Assembly (NCBI GenBank): GCA_012269745.1
Contig: JAAXJR010000009.1
Coordinates: 6,014 to 70,013, forward strand
DNA length: 64,000 nucleotides
DNA from: Flavobacteriales bacterium
Lineage (GTDB): Bacteria > Bacteroidota > Bacteroidia > Flavobacteriales > Schleiferiaceae
Direction: 5' to 3'
The notes beneath the pieces were generated by a model. It did no database searches. It had not been told where the DNA came from and saw nothing but the letters and a program-made list of their open reading frames with translations. The position numbers and the translations under genes were made by a program. This document shows positions 17,665 through 26,408 of this stretch, piece by piece (within the stretch, counting starts at the first letter, position 1; each line of letters opens with the position of its first letter).

Positions 17665-18546
17665 CTAAGGACGCACCAAACAACTTCTGTACATTTTTTT
17701 ATAGTCCTCAGATTCAATTAAGCCTTGAAAGGTACCTTCATTGTGGTACCAATTCTTACGAAATGGCGTCGTAGAAAACAGCACATGAGCTAGACCATCT
17801 ACTCCAAACCTATCGAGCAAACTCCAGTACAAACAAACCACAGCAGGGTCTTCCACTGAAATGCCCAAGTGATTGGACAAAGGATGTCGCACAATATTGA
17901 AAAAAACTTCTGCCGTCTCTGGGCTGATAAATTCATCTTTAAGTACAGCGAAATTTGGCCTATTAGCGTTGAATCTCACAATGTACTGGTTTCCAAGAAT
18001 AACTGGCATCCCAGCATCTGCCACGAGCCATTTAGCATCCACGAATCGGCCTTTAAAAGTCTTCTCATAATCCGTCCCGTCCCAATTCCATGTAACCATA
18101 AACTTATCGGTTCGATCGGAATAAGTCACTGTCCCCATCTGTTCAATAGGGTTTCGCTCAACCATAAATGCATTGAAACGAGGTTTTATAAGAATGATTA
18201 ATAAGATCATGCCCAAAACCCCAAGAATGGCATAGATACCCTTGGTCGCTTGGACGTTCCGGCGATGATCTTCAACTGCTCTGCGTTTAAGCATTTCTTC
18301 ACGCATAGCATCTCTTTTGCGCTTAAGGGCTTCTTCTTTGGGATCCTTCTCAACCGCTTTAAAAACTACTTTTAACGCTTTTAAGGCAATGTCATATGCT
18401 TCGCTCAACTCTTGAAATGCCTCCTCGCTTCCACCAACGTCAGGATGTAACTTTTTGGCACGAAGCTTATAAGCCGTCTCTATGTCATCTTTTGATGCAG
18501 GCAGCTTTTCTAAGTTTAAAATCTCAAGAGCTTTGTTTATTTTCAC
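17665..18546 (-). CDS. Membrane-anchored J-domain protein
   Basis: From a GTG at 18546 the product (293 aa) starts MKINKALEILNLEKLPAS, exactly at a J domain with HPD at residues 34-36 (KKLHPDVGGS). A charged helix follows, then one membrane segment (about 106-123, ILGVLGMILLIILI) and a C-terminal domain of about 165 residues with no recognised family. J domains stimulate DnaK ATPase; here the client-side domain would lie beyond the membrane. An ATG at 18651 would add a 35-residue hydrophobic stretch and overlap the divergent receiver gene, so the GTG is favoured. Confidence 0.75.
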   Translation of the reverse strand: MKINKALEILNLEKLPASKDDIETAYKLRAKKLHPDVGGSEEAFQELSEAYDIALKALKVVFKAVEKDPKEEALKRKRDAMREEMLKRRAVEDHRRNVQATKGIYAILGVLGMILLIILIKPRFNAFMVERNPIEQMGTVTYSDRTDKFMVTWNWDGTDYEKTFKGRFVDAKWLVADAGMPVILGNQYIVRFNANRPNFAVLKDEFISPETAEVFFNIVRHPLSNHLGISVEDPAVVCLYWSLLDRFGVDGLAHVLFSTTPFRKNWYHNEGTFQGLIESEDYKKMYRSCLVRP

Positions 18547-18634
18547 AAATAAGTAGCTAGTTCGGCTTAAAAGTAAAAAAAGAAGCCAAGTAAGGACTAT
18601 CGGTTTACTTTCGTAATGACCAAAATGTAAAACC

Positions 18635-19003
18635 ATGAGTGCAAAACGCATATTAGTAGTTGACGATCACGAACAGATAAGAGACAGTATTTCTGAAATA
18701 CTAGAACTTCAGGGATATGAGGTAAAAACTGCTATCAATGGTAAGGATGCGATGGATCAAGTAGGCGGCTTCCAGCCCGACCTGATTGTCACAGATATTC
18801 TAATGCCCGATATGGACGGCTATGAATTGATGATGAAAAAGTGGACCGATCAACAGATTTATGAAGTTCCTATCGTAGTTGTTTCAGCTATGGTCAGTAA
18901 ATACGATATTGCAGCAGGGAAAGCCTTGGGTGCAAAAAAGTACATCACTAAACCGTTCAAGGCTCAAGAATTAATTGAAGCTGTAGCGGAATTTGTCAAG
19001 TAA
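18635..19003 (+). CDS. Stand-alone response regulator receiver protein
   Basis: The 122-aa protein is one CheY-like receiver: acidic pair in ILVVDDHEQ, phospho-acceptor Asp in LIVTDILMPDMDGYEL, switch Ser in VVVSAM and Lys in YITKPF. There is no output domain, so it acts by protein contact. Its end overlaps kdsB by 11 bp (kdsB uses a TTG inside its last codons), an odd pairing with a lipopolysaccharide gene. No kinase is adjacent. Confidence 0.92.
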   Translation: MSAKRILVVDDHEQIRDSISEILELQGYEVKTAINGKDAMDQVGGFQPDLIVTDILMPDMDGYELMMKKWTDQQIYEVPIVVVSAMVSKYDIAAGKALGAKKYITKPFKAQELIEAVAEFVK

Positions 19004-19724
19004 ACACAAGTATTTAGTCATTTTACCAGCCCGATTGGGCGCGCAACGATTACCTAAGAAACCCCTTCGGTTGCTAGGGTCGCTTCCCATTATTGGCCAC
19101 ACCTTCAACGGAGTGAAGAGCCTTTTCGAACACATTCATGTAGCCACTGATGATGAAGATATTGCCACAGCTTGCTTGGCATTAGATATCCCTTGTATCA
19201 TGACCAGCTCAGAACACAGAAATGGAACGACTAGAACACTTGAAGCTTATCAAAGCCTTGGCCAAGATTTCGATTACATCATAAATGTTCAAGGTGATGA
19301 GGCTTTCATTTCAGAAGAAGTACTACGTCCATTACTTGATCTATTGGAAGAAAAGAGTCCGGAGGCGGCGACTTTAAGAGCTCCTCTTCCCGAATACCAC
19401 AGCAATTCCAATGTTTTTGTAGTTACAGACAGTGCTCAAAACGCACTTTATTTTTCAAGAAGCCCAATACCTGCTGGAAGGGATGCCAAACCTACACGCT
19501 ACCAGCATGTGGGCGTTTACGCATTCACTCCGAAAGCCTTAAAGGAATACTGCAGCTTGAGTCCTACTCCACTGGAGCAAATGGAAATGCTAGAACAACT
19601 TCGCTGGCTCGAGCATGGAAATAATTGGGCTGTAGCTACCGCGCCCAGTAAACCTTTGAGCATAGACACACCAGCTGATTTAGAACGTGCCGAGTTCTTT
19701 CTTAAAAAACTAAATCAAGGCTGA
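18993..19724 (+). CDS. kdsB: 3-deoxy-manno-octulosonate cytidylyltransferase
   Basis: KdsB activates Kdo with CTP to give CMP-Kdo for lipid A core synthesis. The 243-aa protein shows ILPARLGAQRLPKKPL (residues 9-24, nucleotide-binding loop), INVQGDEAFI (metal site) and YQHVGVYAFTP. A stop in this frame lies at 18984-18986, so the start must be after it; the only plausible codon is TTG at 18993, overlapping the receiver gene by 11 bp. The end overlaps the convergent DUF4294 gene by 10 bp. Confidence 0.93.
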   Translation: MSSKHKYLVILPARLGAQRLPKKPLRLLGSLPIIGHTFNGVKSLFEHIHVATDDEDIATACLALDIPCIMTSSEHRNGTTRTLEAYQSLGQDFDYIINVQGDEAFISEEVLRPLLDLLEEKSPEAATLRAPLPEYHSNSNVFVVTDSAQNALYFSRSPIPAGRDAKPTRYQHVGVYAFTPKALKEYCSLSPTPLEQMEMLEQLRWLEHGNNWAVATAPSKPLSIDTPADLERAEFFLKKLNQG

Positions 19725-20392
19725 TATTTCTGCCGCTCTTCTTCTCTTGCCGGAACGAGCTGTCCCGAAATGAATTTTCGAATAAGTATATTCTCAATGA
19801 GCTGGTCTTCTGGGTCGTTTAGCGGATCATAAGGTCGCTTTAAGTCAATATCATACCACCACGCTGTCATAGACCAAAACCTAGCACTAAGTCCATTTCT
19901 GTAGGTTTTTATGATATCATATACGGGCATGCCGGTTTCTCGGTAAATTAATTTAGATAAAATTTGACCTTCACTCCTGGTCAATTTACGCAACTCCGGC
20001 TCAAAGCGCTCTTCAAGGTATTTTTGGTATTGTTTGGTATATTTTCTTCTTTGACGTTTTTTATCAATTCCTTCCAATTGCATGTTTACACTATCCATTC
20101 GTAGCGCTGCTTCTCGCACATAAGGATAGACCCTTCTCACCTTTCTTGTGAGGCTGTAATAGTTTCTCCTTGCTTGATGATCACTTAATGTAGGCTTAGG
20201 GACAAATAACACTTCGTCCAATACTGACCATGGAATGGTATCCCCGCCTACAACCAGCTGCCCTACTATTGGAGAGGCACCGTCCTTGACCCTGCTAAGG
20301 GTATCCACTTGGGCTGATAGCGTTGACCAACCTAATAGCAAGGTGAGTAGAATCTTACGTCCTGTTGGACTTCCATCGAGATGTTTTACCAT
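19715..20392 (-). CDS. DUF4294 domain-containing secreted protein
   Basis: The 225-aa protein has a predicted signal peptide (ILLTLLLGWSTLSAQ, cleavage near residue 27) and then the DUF4294 block: VRRVYPYVREAA, the Lys/Arg-rich KKRQRRKYTKQYQKYLEERFEPELRKLTRSEGQILSKLIYRETG. This Bacteroidota family has no known function; the high charge and export signal suggest a periplasmic role. The ATG at 20392 overlaps the upstream biotin carboxylase gene by 38 bp, a large overlap, so a later start at the signal-peptide Leu codons is possible. Probably in the same transcript as accC. Confidence 0.8.
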   Translation of the reverse strand: MVKHLDGSPTGRKILLTLLLGWSTLSAQVDTLSRVKDGASPIVGQLVVGGDTIPWSVLDEVLFVPKPTLSDHQARRNYYSLTRKVRRVYPYVREAALRMDSVNMQLEGIDKKRQRRKYTKQYQKYLEERFEPELRKLTRSEGQILSKLIYRETGMPVYDIIKTYRNGLSARFWSMTAWWYDIDLKRPYDPLNDPEDQLIENILIRKFISGQLVPAREEERQKYQP

Positions 20393-21842
20393 GGGTAACT
20401 ACGGATTGTTGCGCTTTACTACCCTGCAAAAGATTTGCCACGGCTGCAGCTCCAACGCTCTCTAAGTCCAAATCATCGTTAGAGAGAGCATCTTTATCAA
20501 AATATTTTGCGACGAAATGTGTATCAAAATCTCCAGAAATAAAGGCATTATGATCAAGCACAAAGCTGGCAAAATCAAGGGTCGTTTGAACTCCCGAGAT
20601 TCTATATTCTGAAATGGCACGCTTCATTCGTGCAATAGCTTCATCTCTGCTTGAGCCAAAGGTGATCAGTTTAGCAATCATTGGATCATAATATATGCTG
20701 ATATCCATACCTTGCTCCAAACCGTCATCTACGCGCACGCCCAGGCCTTGAGGACGTTTATATTCAAAAAGCTTACCTGTGGCTGGCATAAAATTCTCTG
20801 CCGCATTTTCGGCATATACCCTCACCTCTATAGAATGCCCTTGAATTCGAAGATCTTCTTGCTTCAAATCTAATGGATGTCCCTCAGCAATGCGAATCTG
20901 GGCTTTTACAAGATCTATTCCTGTGATCTGCTCTGTAACAGGATGCTCTACTTGAAGACGAGTATTCATTTCCAAGAAATAAAATTTGCCTCCAGGTTCA
21001 AAAATGAACTCCACAGTACCAGCACCTCTGTAATTACAAGATTTTGCCACATTCACCGCGGCTTCACCCATGGCTTTACGCAAGGCATCCGTCAATACAA
21101 CGCTTGGCGCTTCTTCTATGACTTTTTGATGTCTACGTTGGATGGAACACTCGCGTTCAAACAGATGAACTACGTTACCGTGCTCATCTGCAAGCACTTG
21201 AATTTCAATGTGACGAGGGTCCAGAACGTATTTTTCAACGAAAACCGCACCGTTACCGAAGCTATTGGTAGCTTCGCTCACTGCACGTTCCATTTGGGAA
21301 GAAAACTCCTCTTTGTTTTGAACGATGCGCATTCCTTTACCTCCGCCTCCTGCGCTTGCCTTGATCATAACAGGAAATCCAATTTTTTCAGCAAGCTTCT
21401 TTGCAGCATCAATATCAGTTACCTCTCCGTCGGAGCCTGGCACCAATGGAACATCGAATTCTTCAACAGCTGCCTTAGCACTGAGCTTATCTCCCATGAT
21501 TTCTATGGCATCAGGACGTGGTCCTATAAAAATGATACCGGCGTCTTCCACCCTTTGGGCGAATTGGGCATTCTCACTTAAAAAGCCATAACCCGGATGA
21601 ATGGCATCCACATTGAGTTCTATGGCTAAGGAAATAATCTTATCCCCTTTAAGATAACTATCAGAGGAGGGCGCCGGGCCTAACAAAACCGCTTCATCAG
21701 CAAACATGACGTGGGGTGCTCGGCGATCAGCTTCGGAATAAATCGCAACCGTTTTTATGCCCATCTCACGGGCACTACGCATAATTCTTAAGGCAATCTC
21801 TCCCCTGTTGGCAACAAGGAGTTTTTCTATGGTTCTAGACAT
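20355..21842 (-). CDS. accC: Biotin carboxylase subunit of acyl-CoA carboxylase
   Basis: The 495-aa protein carboxylates biotin with bicarbonate and ATP. The ATP-grasp features are plain: KLLVANRGEIALRI at the start, GGGGKGMR (P-loop-like), EKYVLDPRHIEIQVL, RECSIQRRHQKVIEE and the catalytic EMNTRLQVEHPVTE. It is about 45 residues longer than E. coli AccC because of a C-terminal tail, as in many Bacteroidota homologues, some of which belong to propionyl-CoA carboxylases. No biotin carrier or carboxyltransferase gene is adjacent, so acetyl- versus propionyl-CoA specificity is open. Confidence 0.9.
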   Translation of the reverse strand: MSRTIEKLLVANRGEIALRIMRSAREMGIKTVAIYSEADRRAPHVMFADEAVLLGPAPSSDSYLKGDKIISLAIELNVDAIHPGYGFLSENAQFAQRVEDAGIIFIGPRPDAIEIMGDKLSAKAAVEEFDVPLVPGSDGEVTDIDAAKKLAEKIGFPVMIKASAGGGGKGMRIVQNKEEFSSQMERAVSEATNSFGNGAVFVEKYVLDPRHIEIQVLADEHGNVVHLFERECSIQRRHQKVIEEAPSVVLTDALRKAMGEAAVNVAKSCNYRGAGTVEFIFEPGGKFYFLEMNTRLQVEHPVTEQITGIDLVKAQIRIAEGHPLDLKQEDLRIQGHSIEVRVYAENAAENFMPATGKLFEYKRPQGLGVRVDDGLEQGMDISIYYDPMIAKLITFGSSRDEAIARMKRAISEYRISGVQTTLDFASFVLDHNAFISGDFDTHFVAKYFDKDALSNDDLDLESVGAAAVANLLQGSKAQQSVVTHGKTSRWKSNRT

Positions 21843-21864
21843 CTGTGATTGTAAGTGTTCCTTA

Positions 21865-21872
21865 CAAATATA
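21865..21872 (-). promoter_or_regulatory. -7 element upstream of accC
   Basis: The reverse strand reads TATATTTG, a perfect TAnnTTTG, 22 nt before the ATG at 21842, within the 46-bp gap after the large surface protein gene. A weak TTTA lies 17 nt upstream instead of TTG. Confidence 0.45.
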
Positions 21873-21888
21873 AGCACGGATGGAATTG

Positions 21889-24800
21889 CTAAATTTTTGA
21901 GACGCTAAAGTAATATGGTCTATTATCCATCATCACTATTACTGTATAGGTGCCTGAAGGAAGTTCAGATACGTCAACCCTATTCAATGTAGCATTCACC
22001 GGGCGTGATGGTACTACGAGTTGTCCCTGTGCATTGAATGCGCTCAATGTTGCGTCAGCAGCCAAAGGAAGGTCAACTTCTATAAAGCTTGTGGTAGGAT
22101 TTGGGTAGATGTTAACCGGAATCGATTCCTCATTAATACCCACCTCATTTAATCTTCGAGTCACAACAGTACTATCGCCACAATCATTAATGAGAATGAG
22201 ATTAATCACGTAATTCAGCGTAATTACACCATAGGTATGCTGCGCATTCGGAGTAGTTCCTTTGTCGTTAGTTCCATCACCCCAGTACCAATGATACTCA
22301 TCGGCTCCTGTTGCCAAGGCAGTGAAGTTGACGACCATACCGTTAGCAGAGGTGCTCACAATATTGAAGCTAAAATCTCCAGCGGGCACATCACAAGTAG
22401 CAACGTCGTCAGAAAAACTAAACACATTTCCACAGCTATCCTCAGCGGTAACTGTAACGGTGAAAGTACCTTGAGTAGTATAGGTGTTGTTTGCGGTTAA
22501 TCCAGAAGCCGTATTCCCATCGCCAAAACTCCATTGATAGTTCAATAACCCTCCAGGAGTTGCTGTAAAGGAGAAGGTGCTTCCTGATATGGAAGAAGTG
22601 AATCCTAGATTAACAATAGGACAAACTGTAACATTAAATGAGGTCGAAACTGAATCGCCACAGCTGTTGACTAACAACAACACCACGCTGAAAGTACCGG
22701 AGGTAGCATAAGTATGTGTTGGGCTGGATGCAGTGCCGGTATTGCCATCGCCGAATTGCCAGTAATAATCTAGTGCCGTTCCTGTGGAAGTCGAGGCATC
22801 AAAACCAACACTTAAACCATTCACTGTGTAGGTATAATTAGCGATAGTCGTATCACAATAGCTGTAGTTTAATTGCAATGAATCTACATTGCCACAACTG
22901 TTGTAAACGACATGGTAAATGTCGAATAGGCCAAATGTGCTGTAGGTGTGCGAGGAAGTATCGCCTAAGGAATTGGTTCCATCGCCCCAGTACCAAATGG
23001 TTGAGTCTGCATCGGAAGTCGTTCCGAAACCATCAACACTTGCATTAATCCCTGTAACAGAACCTGTTGCTGTCACTGCAGGACAAGCGAGTGTTGTAAA
23101 CTGTGCCAAGGTCCAACTACTAGTCAAAGTGGATGTACAAGTATCCTGAACATAAGCATCGTAGGTGGTATTAGCCGCTAATCCGGTCAACACAGCGTTT
23201 TGATTCTGAGCGGCTACCATTGTTCCGTTTCCTTGGACGAAACCGTTAGGTCCATATTCAACGGCACTGGTATTTGCTCTTCCCAACCAATTCAATTCTG
23301 CACTGTTGAAGGTAATGTTAGATGCTAGCACATTCGGTGCTGGACAAGTAGCTGTTTCATCAATTTTTACATCGTCAATAGCAATATCTGAACGATAAGA
23401 GAAGGCTCCCGATCCATTTCTATAGGCCTTGAAAATAATTTGTACCGTATCTCCCTCATACGCAAGTAAACTGACCGTCCTTTTCAACCAACTTGCTGTG
23501 CTTGAGTTTTGCTGCTGACCTGTTATAGTGTTGACCAAAACGGCTGGGTCACCCGGCTTCTTTACAAAAACTCGAAGCTTATCTATATCCGGTCCAAACA
23601 TGTGGTACCAAAAAGTCAATTCTGGTGATTGTAGCGTGTCTAGGTCAATTAATGGAGTTCTAAGCTCGGTATCTACTGTGGAAGTCCAAGGGCTTGAACT
23701 ACGCGTGAACGCATACCCGCCCGTACCGGTGGTATGGTCTCCAGATGGCCCTGTACCCGCATAGTGTGAGGTAGTGCTGTTCCCACCAGTCCAGAACAAA
23801 TCTTCTGTATCGGAACGAAGCCAACACTGGTCAATATCACCAGTGGTATTCGTAAAATCAACAGTAACCCACTTGTTCGCATTTGAGAAGGTTTCCACGA
23901 AAGGTGCCGTGTAGAAACTACAGTTGGTTGTGAAATCTGGACCAGCCACCCAAAGACTCACGTCTCCAGAGCCACACGAATCCCTTACCTCCCACTCATA
24001 GGTCGTTTGTGAACTAAGTTGTGGAATGCCTTTATTCGAAGTATTTGAACTGGTCCAAGTCCAGCTTGAAGTTCCCACTTCTCTATATCTAATCTGCCAA
24101 TTAGAAGCACCACCACCGGTCCAATCCAGCTGCGCCACAAAAACTCCCACTGCAGTTACTGCGGTATTTTTGGGCTTCGCACAAGAAGGCGCGTTATCTA
24201 TTCGGATATCATCAAGAGCAAATTGGGTGTAAAATGAGCCCGCAGAAGCGTCATAGTCGAATCGAACACGAACGGTATCTCCTGCATAGGAGCTTATATC
24301 GATGATCTGCTCCAACCAAGGAGCATTGGAAGACGCATGTGTCAGCCCAGTAGTATCCCACAAAGATGACCAAGTGCCGCCTTGCTTTTGGATATAAACG
24401 TCTAAGTCGCCCATTTGCTGTCCGTAACCGTGGTACCAGAAACTGAGTTCAGGAGTGCTTAAAGTATCGAGATCTATCCATGGAGAAATTAATCTAGGGT
24501 CAATACCTGTGGCAAGTGTAGATGATTTCTGATGAAACGCATATTGTCCAGAACCGGTAGTGTGATCCCCAGAAGGACCTGTTTGCGTCCAAACAAAAAC
24601 AGGTGGTCCTACCGTCCAAAACTTTTGCGCGGCACCTTGAGTGATCCAACATTGATCGATATCACCCTGAACGTTCCAGGTAGTCGATGGCGCCCAACCA
24701 GAACCTTCAAAATCCTCTGAATATGGAGCAATGTAATTTGAACAACCGGTAGTAAATGTTCCCAAATTTGACCAAGCACTTGTATCTCCTGCGGTACAAA

Positions 24801-25677
24801 TTTCTCGTATTCGGATACGGTAATTGGTATTAGAGTTTAAACCCGTTAGGGTTGGTGTCGTCGTGGAATAAGTATTGATGGTTCCGTTTGCAATACCCGT
24901 TGTTCCTGAAGCAAACTGAACTTGAGTTCCAAACGGGGATGTATTCAAGGATGTCCAGCTAATAGAGGCAGAAGAAGAAGTAACAGAAGACGCTACGGGG
25001 TTAATAGGCTGATCGCAAGAAGGAGTCTCCTCAACGGCGATATCATCAATGGCAATTCTGCTTTGCGTAAAGGTTGAAAAATTCACATCTCTTTTAGCAT
25101 TGAAGCGAATTTGAATGGTATCACCAGCAAATTGAGACAGCGACTCTACATGTTTTCGCCAAGGTGAATTCTGAGAAGTGAACTGGCTCGCAGCAGTAGT
25201 GGCGTTAATTGTATGAAGGTTGACCCAAGTATTCGTGCCTACAACTCGAACACGGATGTTCAACCAATTGACATCCGATCCAAACATGTGGTAATAGAAC
25301 ACCAATCTTGGCACAGTATCGCTACTAAGGTCAATTGGCGGTGTAATAAGATTGGTTACGGTTTGATTCGCACTAGTAGAACCGGGGAACCATCCCTCGG
25401 CAAATGCATACCCCCCTGTTCCTGTGGTGTGATCGCCGCTGGGTCCTGTTTGATTATTAGCGAAAGCCGGATCTGATGCCATCCACAAATAGTTCGTGGT
25501 TGTTACATTTCTTGTCCAGCAGCTCGGAATTGAACCAGAATTTGTCCATCCACTAGGTCCCTGCCAAGCAGAACCATCAAAGTCCTCAGTATAAGGGGTA
25601 GATTGGATACATTGTGCATTTAGGCCTTGACCACAAGCAAATAGTACCAAAAAAAGTAGAAGTAGTCCTCGCTTCAT
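21889..25677 (-). CDS. Large secreted MAM/Fn3/PKD protein with type IX secretion sorting domain
   Basis: The 1262-aa protein has a signal peptide (1-21) and a clear modular order: three MAM domains (about 22-220, 313-500, 588-780), each with the GPSGDHTTG signature; fibronectin III-like domains between and after them; then four PKD domains (about 870-1175; WYWGDGT, WQFGDGN, WSFGDGN, WYWGDGT). It ends with a type A T9SS sorting domain (IYPNPTTSFIEVDLP ... SGTYTV). Such proteins are exported by PorSS/T9SS and anchored or released at the cell surface, usually as adhesins. No catalytic domain is visible. Its promoter faces the DUF4159 gene. Confidence 0.9.
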   Translation of the reverse strand: MKRGLLLLFLVLFACGQGLNAQCIQSTPYTEDFDGSAWQGPSGWTNSGSIPSCWTRNVTTTNYLWMASDPAFANNQTGPSGDHTTGTGGYAFAEGWFPGSTSANQTVTNLITPPIDLSSDTVPRLVFYYHMFGSDVNWLNIRVRVVGTNTWVNLHTINATTAASQFTSQNSPWRKHVESLSQFAGDTIQIRFNAKRDVNFSTFTQSRIAIDDIAVEETPSCDQPINPVASSVTSSSASISWTSLNTSPFGTQVQFASGTTGIANGTINTYSTTTPTLTGLNSNTNYRIRIREICTAGDTSAWSNLGTFTTGCSNYIAPYSEDFEGSGWAPSTTWNVQGDIDQCWITQGAAQKFWTVGPPVFVWTQTGPSGDHTTGSGQYAFHQKSSTLATGIDPRLISPWIDLDTLSTPELSFWYHGYGQQMGDLDVYIQKQGGTWSSLWDTTGLTHASSNAPWLEQIIDISSYAGDTVRVRFDYDASAGSFYTQFALDDIRIDNAPSCAKPKNTAVTAVGVFVAQLDWTGGGASNWQIRYREVGTSSWTWTSSNTSNKGIPQLSSQTTYEWEVRDSCGSGDVSLWVAGPDFTTNCSFYTAPFVETFSNANKWVTVDFTNTTGDIDQCWLRSDTEDLFWTGGNSTTSHYAGTGPSGDHTTGTGGYAFTRSSSPWTSTVDTELRTPLIDLDTLQSPELTFWYHMFGPDIDKLRVFVKKPGDPAVLVNTITGQQQNSSTASWLKRTVSLLAYEGDTVQIIFKAYRNGSGAFSYRSDIAIDDVKIDETATCPAPNVLASNITFNSAELNWLGRANTSAVEYGPNGFVQGNGTMVAAQNQNAVLTGLAANTTYDAYVQDTCTSTLTSSWTLAQFTTLACPAVTATGSVTGINASVDGFGTTSDADSTIWYWGDGTNSLGDTSSHTYSTFGLFDIYHVVYNSCGNVDSLQLNYSYCDTTIANYTYTVNGLSVGFDASTSTGTALDYYWQFGDGNTGTASSPTHTYATSGTFSVVLLLVNSCGDSVSTSFNVTVCPIVNLGFTSSISGSTFSFTATPGGLLNYQWSFGDGNTASGLTANNTYTTQGTFTVTVTAEDSCGNVFSFSDDVATCDVPAGDFSFNIVSTSANGMVVNFTALATGADEYHWYWGDGTNDKGTTPNAQHTYGVITLNYVINLILINDCGDSTVVTRRLNEVGINEESIPVNIYPNPTTSFIEVDLPLAADATLSAFNAQGQLVVPSRPVNATLNRVDVSELPSGTYTVIVMMDNRPYYFSVSKI

Positions 25678-25760
25678 ATGGTAAAAATAACATCAAACTT
25701 CAAGCCATGTTCACAGTGATGAATAAAGATATTCTACGAACAACCCTGTATATTTATCCC

Positions 25761-26405
25761 ATGAGTAAACGATTTCTGCTTTTTGTCATTTTCTCTTGCC
25801 AATTCAGCCTTTCAGGCCAAGTTCTAGGGCTCTTAAAATATGACGGTGGTGGAGATTGGTACGCTAACCCTACGGCATTAGAAAACCTCAGTGCTTTTTA
25901 CAATTTAGAAACCGAAGCGCGTAGCTCTGTTTTACCTCAAGAAATCGAGATTTCTAATTTATTAACCAGCGGAGTTTCCTTTCTTCATGCTACCGGACAT
26001 GGCAGAATAGTTTTAAGTGAGACTGAAAGAGAAATTTTAAATGAATTCGTTTCACGTGGAGGCTTCCTTCATATAGATGATAACTACGGGATGAAGGTTT
26101 TCGCCGAATCCGAATTGGACCAGTGTTTTCCAAATGCTGAGAAAGTCGAAGTGGCTACAAATCACCCTATTTTCAATACACTTTTCAAGCTCAAGGGCCT
26201 CCCGAAAATCCACGAACACGATAACGAAAAGCCCAAAGCACTGGGCTACTTCTTGGATGGGGAGTTGGTTGCTTTGCTCACCATAGAAAGCGATATAGGT
26301 GATGGCTGGGAAGACGAAGAAGTGCATAATGACCCAAAGGAAAAACGCGAAGAAGCGCTGAAAATGGGCGCAAACTTGGTACATTGGTCTTTAGTTAGAC
26401 ACTAA
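25761..26405 (+). CDS. DUF4159 domain-containing exported protein
   Basis: From ATG 25761 the 214-aa protein has a signal peptide (MSKRFLLFVIFSCQFSLSGQ) and a DUF4159 domain: LLKYDGGGDWYANPTAL near the N-terminus, LHATGHGRIVLS, FVSRGGFLHIDDNYGM and the C-terminal REEALKMGANLVHWSL. The fold resembles a class I glutamine amidotransferase-like flavodoxin domain, but function is unknown. Upstream in-frame ATGs (25614, 25707, 25719) would overlap the divergent gene and precede the signal peptide, so the 25761 start is chosen. The next gene follows after 3 nt. Confidence 0.87.
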   Translation: MSKRFLLFVIFSCQFSLSGQVLGLLKYDGGGDWYANPTALENLSAFYNLETEARSSVLPQEIEISNLLTSGVSFLHATGHGRIVLSETEREILNEFVSRGGFLHIDDNYGMKVFAESELDQCFPNAEKVEVATNHPIFNTLFKLKGLPKIHEHDNEKPKALGYFLDGELVALLTIESDIGDGWEDEEVHNDPKEKREEALKMGANLVHWSLVRH

Positions 26406-26408
26406 ACC

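Noticed and set aside
18546-18651. Longer J-protein start at ATG 18651
   Set aside because: The extra 35 residues are hydrophobic, overlap the divergent receiver gene, and precede a J domain that starts naturally at GTG 18546.
22000-25600. Repeated nucleotide blocks that look like a tandem repeat or CRISPR-like array
   Set aside because: They are the protein-coding MAM, Fn3 and PKD repeats; spacing (hundreds of bp) and coding frame fit domain repeats, not a repeat-spacer array.
25678-25760. -7 like TATATTTA and TATTTTTA boxes between the MAM protein and DUF4159 gene
   Set aside because: Both differ from TAnnTTTG in the last base and no TTG lies at the right distance; in an A/T-rich gap they are not convincing as promoters.
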